The notes under the pieces are model-generated. The model worked only from the letters and a program-made list of their open reading frames with translations. It had not been told where the DNA came from and made no database searches. Below, piece by piece: positions 57,115 to 64,000 of a DNA stretch of 64,000 nt. Source of the DNA: Molossus alvarezi (lineage: Eukaryota; Chordata; Mammalia; Chiroptera; Molossidae). The DNA lies in assembly GCA_037176705.1 (NCBI GenBank), contig CM073899.1:2914001-2978000 (forward strand). Reading direction: 5' to 3'. Position 1 is the stretch's first letter; the number at the start of each line of letters is the position of its first letter. The position numbers and the translations under genes were made by a program.

Positions 57115-58684
57115 TTTGGCTATCTGAGTGAGTTTTGGAGTCTGCCGAATTTTCCCTGTGGGTGTTGGTGTTCTGCTGTTTGTGGCTCCCTCTGCTTGGT
57201 TTGGATGAAAGTGGGTGGGCCCATGTTAAACACCACTGTCAAGTCTTACTGTCCTTGGTAGATTTGCAAGCCCAGGAATGGTTCAGTTATCCTCTAGCTT
57301 TTTCCTGGAGGCTAGTAGTCTCAGTTACTCAGTGCCTTGGAAGGTAGCCCTAGTGTCCTGCATAAGAGGATTTCCAGAGGGTGGTATAGATACTGGCTAT
57401 TAATGAGCATTTCTTTATGTCACCTGGAATAGGCTGAATCTCAGAGGGCGGGGCTGCTGCTTTTCCCCACAGCTCTGGGAAGGAGCATAGTGGCCACTGT
57501 CCTTTGTGGCCACAACTCAGCAAATCTCTGAGTGCCCTCCCTATCCCGAATGTCCCCACAGAGTTCCAGCCTGGTCTGCCCTCCCTCTGCCATAGCCCCC
57601 AGGTGAGTGGCTGTGGCTATTTTAGCACTCTGTCCTGGCTCTCTGTGCTCTGGAGTGGGCTTGGTCTTTATTCCCCAAGCGCACCACTCATAGCTAAGAC
57701 TGCTGCTGTACCTTGGCTCCCAGACTGCCAACCTCTTGAGCCTCCACAGATCCTACCTGTGTCCCTGATTATATGGTCCTATCCTGATGCTTTTCTGTTG
57801 CTTTTTATCCTAGGACTTGTCTTTATTTTAGTTGTAATTCCTCATTGGTCCTGGGAGATCTTCTGAGTAGCTTCTATTCACTCCCCCTCCATTTTCACAT
57901 CCTCTATGCATATCTTTTGTGTAGCTGGGTCACATAGGCCTTCCTGGTGCCCCTGCACCTGCAGGTCCTGGGGGTAACTAGATCACGCAGGCCCTGCTGG
58001 GTCGCACAGGCCTCTCTGGGGCTCAGGCTTCCCATTGCTCTTGTGAGCTACTGGACCGCACAGACCTCTGTGGAGCCCCAGGTCCTGCCGCTGGTGGCTG
58101 GGGAGTGCTGCTGCCCCCTGGGGCTCAACTTCTGCTCAGCTTTTGCTGTAGTTTTTGGGGATGGGTCTCAGGTGCTGTCTGTGCTTCTGTTGCCTGGGGA
58201 TGGACGTCTGCTCCCCAGCCTCTGTTGCTGGGGGTACATCTGGACTCTGATTGGGCTGCTACTGCAGGGGATGGTGCTGGGCTCTGGGCTGTTTGCGGCT
58301 TCCATGACAGGCACCTTGGGAGCTCCACTACTGTGCACTGATCTGTGTTGACGCAGAGTGTCCACTGGTCCGATGGTGCCAGGTGCACTGGTGGGCTCAG
58401 GTTGCTGGGCCCTAGTCGCTCCCACTGCCTCCTCCCAGGGAAGACCCAGGATCTTCCAAAGTGGTGGGACCTCCGCGCAGTGCAGGGAGAAGGTCCCTGA
58501 AGGGCCACTCACCATGGTAGCCGGTGCTCTGTCCACAGCACAGGGACCTTCTGCTCCGCGGCTCTGCACTGCTCGGGTTTGGTCGTCCACCTTCACATCC
58601 ACTCACACTCTCTCACACACTCGGTCACTCTCTCACACAGTCACTCTCCCTCCGGTCCTGCCCACTGCCATCTTTTTTCTCCAG
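57115..58684 (-). promoter_or_regulatory. L1 copy B 5' UTR
   Basis: A 1.57-kb leader. The ORF1-proximal 0.8 kb aligns with the leader of copy A. The distal part (57880-58684) is extra, and its far end holds a run of ctcactc/ctctcacaca repeats. It ends with a CTGGAGAAAAAAGATGGCAG-like start on the minus strand. This is typical of mammalian L1 5' ends. Internal promoter role inferred. Confidence 0.65.
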
Positions 58685-59075
58685 TTCTTTTCTTATTGTT
58701 GAGTCCAAGCACTTTCTGTGTGTGTTAGGTACTGGTTCTTTCTCAGGGATGTCTTTTGCAGATACTGTCTCCCAGCCTGTGACTTCTTTTGTTCTCTGAT
58801 GGTCTGTCACAGAGCACAAGTGTTATTTTAATGAAATTCAACGGGGTTGGTTTTTTTTTTTTACTTTCATGGATTTGCTTTTAGTTTTGTATCTAGAAAG
58901 TCAACACCAAACCCTGTCACTAGATTTTTTAACTAGTTCATTTTTAGTTCATTTTTATGAGAGATGCAAGGTCTGTGTCTAGGTTTATTTTCTGCAAATG
59001 GATGTCAAGTTATCCCAGCATTATTTATTAAAAAGGCCTTTGTGAAAGTTGTATTTTTTCTGTTTTATTTGCTGA
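58685..59075 (-). mobile_element. Ancient L1M ORF2 portion, right part
   Basis: ttcttttcttattgttgagt, tgcagatactgtctcccagc, gtctgtcacagagcacaagt, aaggtctgtgtctaggttta and cagcattatttattaaaaag follow antisense ORF2 sequence of old mammalian L1, continuing the block that ends at 52133. Confidence 0.72.
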
Positions 59076-59880
59076 CTCTCTGGTCCCCCTCACAAGCTGC
59101 ACAGCTTCAACCTCATTTCTACTATCTACTCCAAGTCTTCCCCTTACAATTCCAGTCTTGGGGAAGAAAGATTTCCTATTTTTCCAAACATGTCTAAGGG
59201 AAGAATCTCTTCTGTAGCATTCCTGAGGCTCACCGAGAAATCCTCTTTAAGGGACAGGTGACTGTCTCGTGAAGGAAGCTGTCCCGGTCCTGGATAACCG
59301 AAGGTGCAATTCATCCGCGCCTTCAGCCCAGACCACACACCCTCCGTGTGTCCTGTACCCGGAGTCCCTCACTGAGCCTAAAATGACAGGATCCTATTTG
59401 CTCTTCCACAGCATGACTGTTGTGTGTGTCAGAGAACCTCTCCCTGGAACCGCCCTGTCCTGTCAGGCGTCCCTAACGCGATGGTGACGTGCTCATCGAG
59501 TGCAAGCTCCCTGTGTGCTCCTCCCCGGCGTCACCGGCTCCGAGTACAGGCGCTCGTGAAGGCACAGGGAGCTCTTTCCTCTCTGACCCGAGCAGCCCCT
59601 TTGTTAACTGAGCCTTAAATCATCGGTACTTTTGCTGTCAAAATAACATAATGCACCAGTATATTAACTTCATTACGAAATTGCAGGTGCCTGGTGGCCA
59701 TGTTCAGTATTGTTTGGCAGGTATGGGGAATCTCAGTGTGAGGGGCCGTGTGGGACCGTGGTAAGGGGACTTGTTTTAATTGACAAGTTTTCATTGAATT
59801 GAATATTATACCAAGGTATCCAAAGAGGCAGTGTTCTGCAAGGGTCCCTGGGCGTGGACGGCGGGCCCCGATTTGGAAGG
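59076..59880. other. Gene-free DNA
   Basis: Apparently unique. No gene recognised. Confidence 0.4.
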
Positions 59881-59884
59881 TAGA

Positions 59885-60010
59885 CGCGAATAAGTAACTG
59901 AGTTTCTTTGAGCATCGGTTTACTCCTGTGTGAAATAATGACAGTGACAATTCTTTCCCAATCTATCTTCTAGTGAGTTTTGAGAAATGAATGTGAGAAT
60001 ATCCATGAAA
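59885..60010 (+). repeat. MIR SINE remnant
   Basis: aagtaactgagtttctttga..catcggtttactcctgtgtg..aatatccatg follows the sense MIR consensus (aagttacttaacctctctga..cctcagtttcctcatctgta). Diverged. Confidence 0.5.
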
Positions 60011-60029
60011 ATTATTTTTAAGTAAGGTT

Positions 60030-60225
60030 CACTGAGGAGTAATTTACAGACAGTAAAAAATCGCCCTTCTCGCTGTACAGCTGTCTTAGTTCCCACCGAT
60101 CGCGGGGTCGCGTTGGCACTGCCGGTGTGGGCCCATCCCGTCAACCATGTCCCCACCTCTCCTCACAGTGCACCCCAGAAAACACTGGTCTATCTTGTGT
60201 TCTCCTGTTGTTGACTTTTTATTAA
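60030..60225 (-). mobile_element. Possible ancient L1M 3' UTR remnant
   Basis: ctgaggagtaatttacagac, agtaaaaaatcgcccttctc and gctgtacagctgtc resemble antisense L1M 3' UTR (tgaggtataatttacataca..). Low identity. Confidence 0.4.
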
Positions 60226-60644
60226 ATGTACCCAGGTGCCACCGGTTGAGAAGATGATGTGAGTTTCGAGTGTCCCATGTTACGTATGCATCATCTGCAT
60301 GTAGCATCCTGTGCTCAGTTCCCAAAGACACAGTCTTCTCTGTGTCCCACACATGTGACCCCGCAGGTGCCTTTGCAGAAGGAGTCAGACCGCTCGGTTC
60401 CTTCACTTTCACCGATGTTCTCGGAGGCTCACCACGCTGACACCTCCCCTGTGCTGTGTTCCTCCGCACTCACCTCTGAAGAAGAGATTTTTAAAATTGT
60501 GTTAAAGTCCAGTTACTCTATTTTGAAAAAAATAAAACTATTGCTTTTATTATAATTATGTTATTATTAAATCACTTCACTGAGTGAAGAGACATCTGCC
60601 CGTGTAGAACACAGACGTGAGCATTTCCGCCGTCTTCGCGAGCC
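60226..60644. other. Gene-free DNA
   Basis: No gene or repeat recognised. Confidence 0.35.
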
Positions 60645-60660
60645 TGCACCGTGACTTTGG

Positions 60661-60922
60661 GTTTTTTTTTTGTTTTTTTTTAATCCTCACCCGAGGATAT
60701 TTTTCCATTTTTTGTACAGATAGAGTGGGAGGGAGAGAGAGGAAGGGAGAGAGAGACAGAAACATCAGCGTGAAGGGACACATCGAGTGGCTGCCACCCG
60801 CACGACCAACCAGGGCCGGGGACAAACTGCAACCGAAGTACGTGCCCTTAGCGGGAACCGAACCCGGGTCTCTCCGGACCACAGGCCGACGCTCTAACCG
60901 CTGAGCTGAACCGGCCAGGGCA
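60661..60922 (-). mobile_element. Ves SINE, hairpin-tailed class
   Basis: Antisense full-length copy with perfect 16-bp target duplication TGCACCGTGACTTTGG (60645-60660 / 60923-60938). The hairpin reads ATCCTCGGGTGAGGAT on the element strand, a longer stem than in the other copies. Confidence 0.96.
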
Positions 60923-60938
60923 TGCACCGTGACTTTGG

Positions 60939-62000
60939 AAACGTGCGTTACTTCCCCGTGGGAATTGCATTCCCAGGGGCACAGGGCGGGAGACCCAGCT
61001 CCATCCTGTCTGTGGGCGTGCAGCTCGAGATGGAACTGAGAACGGGGTGGTTTCCTCAGAGCGTGTGGGACCAAAGGCCAGGGTGTGATTGAGTGTGCGG
61101 GTTTTTTATTTTCCTGTTGCCAAAAAAAGCCCTTCTGAGCTGAACAAGAAAGGTATAAAATTAGGGTAATTACACACTTCAGATTTCAGTAGCAGCAGGA
61201 GTGCTGCTGGCAATTCAGTGTCTTACCGAGGTGAGGCTGCTGGCCTGTGCTGAGGCCCATGGAGGGGAGGCTGCCCGCTCTCCCGGGGACTCTGCAGGCT
61301 CCCGGGAGGGGCCCTCGGGGCCCCCAGGAATGCCAGCCTGCCCCAGAGCCAGCCGCTCCACATCTGAAAGATCCCCTGTCCTTTTTGGTTTGCTCCTAAT
61401 TCACTAGTCATTTGTACAATTATATGTTAGAGGGATGATCACACAGCAAAGAATTCCAGTCGAACTCGGTTTGTCAATGTGGGAAGCTGTGGTTGCCATC
61501 GTCTGGGGACTCCCTTCCCTGAAACACAGAAGCCACGTAAATGCCACCTAGACTTCCGCCTCGGACCCTGCGCAGGTCAGAAGGACCTTTTGCTGGCATG
61601 CGGTCATCACTGACACTTCCTTGCAGTATTGGGCAAATAAAAATGGAATAAACATGGGGCATCCTATCAGAAGGAAGACTTCTCCTCAAAATTGTTGCTT
61701 TTCCAATTTTTTTTATGTAGAACATCAAATTACACCATGCCCGCGTAAAATAGATCGAATCGGTATATTGCGAAGTTATTGCTATAAACAAGAATATGGA
61801 TTTTTTTAAGTAAAGCTTTGGATTTGAGGTTTTTTAAGTTAAAACAAAATACTATCAAGGCTCAGAAGTTCCCTAGTCTCCCCGATGCCACAGCACCATT
61901 AATTAGGGTGTATGGGATTGCAGGGTAGCCGACATTCTATGAAAATAAGCAAATCAGCATTTTTCTAAGCAAACCTCATTTGAATGGACATTTCATGTCC
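60939..62000. other. Gene-free DNA
   Basis: Apparently unique. Short frames only. Confidence 0.4.
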
Positions 62001-62004
62001 TAAC

Positions 62005-62150
62005 GGTGACCCTGGAGAAATGTCTCACCCTCTGTGAGCATCAGTCTGTGTCTATAAAATGGAGATGTCCCAGTTTCTTGAGGGATTTGTGAGAATAAAA
62101 TGAATTATATTGGTAATGTTCTTGGGATATGTACTTGGCGTGTAAAAATC
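62005..62150 (+). repeat. MIR SINE remnant
   Basis: ctgtgagcatcagtctgtgt..ctataaaatggagatgtccc..ttgtgagaataaaatgaatt follows the sense MIR consensus (tctgtgcctcagtttcctca..tgtaaaatggggataata). Confidence 0.6.
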
Positions 62151-63383
62151 ACTGTGGAGTGTCGGTCTCGTGAGGGAGACGACCTGGCAATGCCGGAAGC
62201 CGGACAGCGACTCAGCCTCGACATTGGAGGCGCAGGTCTGGCAGGCAGGCTTCTCGGCAGACACCGCTGCCTTGGTCGGTTTGAATCTTTATCCTTTCAT
62301 AGAAGTATTCGGAGAGTTTACCCCGCGTCCGCTAACTTCTGGCTGCTGTCCAGAGGCCTCAGCACCCACGCACACCATTCACGTTTCAGCTGATCGTCCC
62401 TTCGTCCCTCACGCACCCGTCGTTCAGAACCAGGGGGTCCTTGGTGCTACGTGTCTGTGTGTGGGCTTGGCTGCCTCTCGGGTCCTCTTCGAAGGGAGAC
62501 ACATGTATGACTTTTTGTAAAAGGGAAAACGGATGCCTGGGGGCAGATGGTAGGCGAAGACATGCGAGGAACAGGCTGTACTTCCTCGCAGGGATCTGGA
62601 GGGCTTTCACCGAGCTGCAGGAAGGGTTGGTTTAGGAGGAAAGTCCAACCCAGTGAACTCGGAGACCTAAGAGGTCACAGGGTCTCGTAGCGTTTGGGGA
62701 CCGCGTCCATTGGATTGGAATTCCCGGAGCACGTCGGGAGGCTGGGGGTCAGACTGCGCACCGCTGGACCAGACCACAGCGGCCTGAGAGCTCCCTGTGG
62801 ACAGACAGGTCTTCCTGGGGTGGGCGCTCCGATCAGCAGGCGAAGAGACGGCTTAAAACTTTCCGGGACATCGGTCTGGGCACGATTATGAGTTTGGAAG
62901 AGGATGAAAACGATGTTTTGACTTATTCTTACTTTTCCAAAATCTCCCGTTTATTCTTCTAACAACTCCCCAAATATGTCTTGCAGGAAACTTTTATGTG
63001 GATTGGCAACCACTTGCTTACCTAAAAGGGTTTGTTTGTAGGGAACTGTCTATGAAACTGCGCAAAACACCCTTCCTGTGGTGTCTGTGAGACCAAACCC
63101 TGGCCTGCGTGGCCACGGCTTGAGTATGCCGTCAGCCCAGGGGAAATTCGGGAGCTTGGAATTCTTTCTCGTGGTCTTCCCTTTCTCCTGCAACTCTGCA
63201 GGAAGGGGGGGCAGAGGGGTCCGGCTCCTTTAGAATAATCTATGTATTACCAGTTAGATTTATATGTGTTCTCCCTTTGCCTTTTGAAACTACCTTATTC
63301 AGAATTTTTAAGAATTAAACCCTCAATACGTAATGTAATATTTTGGCTATAAATTCTTAAGAAGACTCTAAACTATATGCTTA
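62151..63383. other. Gene-free DNA
   Basis: Apparently unique. Frames at 62100-62520 have no domain. Confidence 0.4.
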
Positions 63384-63393
63384 AAAATCAGCC

Positions 63394-63651
63394 CTGCCCT
63401 GGCTGGTTTGGCTCAGCGGTTAAACTTTGGCCCATGGATCAGAGAGACCCAGGTTCGGTTCCCGCTAAGGGCACGTACCTCAGTTGCAGTTTGTCCCCGG
63501 CCCCGGTTAGGGTTGTGTGGGTGGGAACCATTTGATGTGTCTCTTTTGCATTGATATTTCTCTCTCTCTCTCTCTTTTCCTCCTTCTCTCCCTCCCACTC
63601 TGTCTGAAGATAAATGCAAAACTGTCCTCAGATGAGGATAAAAAAAAAAAG
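63394..63651 (+). mobile_element. Ves SINE, hairpin-tailed class (first of a tandem pair)
   Basis: Full-length copy with tail GTCCTCAGATGAGGAT. The loop has changed but the stem is intact. AAAATCAGCC flanks it at 63384-63393 and 63652-63661. The right copy overlaps the first bases of the next Ves. Confidence 0.9.
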
Positions 63652-63657
63652 AAAATC

Positions 63658-63880
63658 AGCCCGGCCAATGTAGCTTAGTGGTTGAGTGTCAACCCCGGCA
63701 CCAAGAAGTTTCTGGTTCAATTCTTGGTCAGGACACATGCCCAGGTAGTGGGCCCGACCCCCAGTGTGGGGCATGCAGGAGGCGGCCAGTCGATGTTCTC
63801 TCTCATTGATGATTCTATCTCTCCCTCTCCCTTCCTCTCTCTCTAAAATCAATAAGAAAGAAAAAATTCAAAAAGTAAAG
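63658..63880 (+). mobile_element. Ves SINE, standard class (second of a tandem pair)
   Basis: agcccggccaatgtagctta head, gacccccagtgtggggcatg, (TC)n, aatcaataagaaag tail. It sits head-to-tail behind a hairpin-tailed copy. Confidence 0.9.
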
Positions 63881-64000
63881 AAAAGAAAAGGCTTCTGTCT
63901 GGCTGATAGGTCAAGGGTGGGAGAATGCATTTGCTTCCAGAAAGGAGATGTTAGGAGCATATATTTGTGGCAAAAGCAATTCTGAAGAATCAGACCTTTC

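Larger units (their letters stand above)
52134..58684 (-). mobile_element. LINE-1 copy B, full length, decayed
   Basis: A 6.55-kb antisense L1 with a complete layout: 5' UTR (58684-57115), ORF1 (57114-56236), a 45-nt spacer, ORF2 (56190-52379), a 3' UTR and a tail containing (AATT)n. It is inserted in an ancient L1M, whose two halves are co-linear across the gap. Its many stops and frameshifts make it clearly older than copy A. Its 5' UTR extends about 0.8 kb beyond the point where copy A ends. Confidence 0.92.

Noticed and set aside
1..64000. Endogenous retrovirus genes, Helitrons or telomeric TTAGGG arrays
   Set aside because: I saw no gag/pol/env-like frames, no Helitron-type ends and no telomere repeats. 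Old LTR-like remnants are non-coding.

Overview
The window is nuclear DNA of a mammal, most likely a microbat of the Ves-SINE-bearing group (vesper bats and relatives). The evidence is about 25 tRNA-derived Ves-type SINEs, carrying tRNA-like A and B boxes, the GATCCCCAGT..GGGG motif, a (TC)n tract and AATCAATAAA before the A tail. LINE-1 elements of mammalian type and old mammal-wide repeats (MIR, L2, L1M and MLT1-like) accompany them. I recognise no host protein-coding gene, structural RNA gene or CRISPR array. The only authentic coding sequences belong to retrotransposons, all on the minus strand. Repeat family names come from my memory of mammalian repeats, not from a search. || LAYOUT. 1-7740: an ORF1-only LINE of HAL1 (half-L1) type is cut by the window edge and split near its 5' end by an almost complete LINE-1 (about 1850-7678), flanked by a 13-bp target duplication. 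That L1 keeps an intact 293-residue ORF1. Its ORF2 would be about 1274 residues but carries one frameshift and two nonsense codons. 7741-31568: gene-free DNA with many SINEs, old L1/L2/MIR/MLT1 remnants and four minisatellites (1.77 kb at 11.3 kb, 45-bp units at 13.9 kb, 67/68-bp units at 17 kb, 54-bp units at 25.1 kb). 31569-41753: a 5'-truncated L1, then three more minisatellites. These are a 15-bp TG-rich array at 33 kb, a 16-bp array at 35 kb with a CACGTG E-box in almost every unit, and ten 35-bp units at 39.4 kb. 41773-44426: a second HAL1-type element, complete at both ends. 44457-51650: SINEs, a short L1 tail and gene-free DNA. 52134-58684: a second full-length but decayed L1 inserted into an ancient L1M remnant, again with a target duplication. 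58685-64000: gene-free DNA with SINEs and MIR/L1M remnants. || HOW IT FITS TOGETHER. One retrotransposition machinery explains most of the insertions: L1 ORF2 protein (endonuclease plus reverse transcriptase) mobilises L1 itself and probably HAL1 and Ves RNAs. Insertions end in A-rich tails and many have 8-16 bp target duplications. HAL1 and L1 here share a homologous 3' tail. The Ves SINEs fall into two classes, one ending in a conserved CCTC-loop-GAGG hairpin directly before the A tail. Seven unrelated GC-rich tandem arrays within 28 kb suggest a subtelomeric or recombination-active location, which is an inference.
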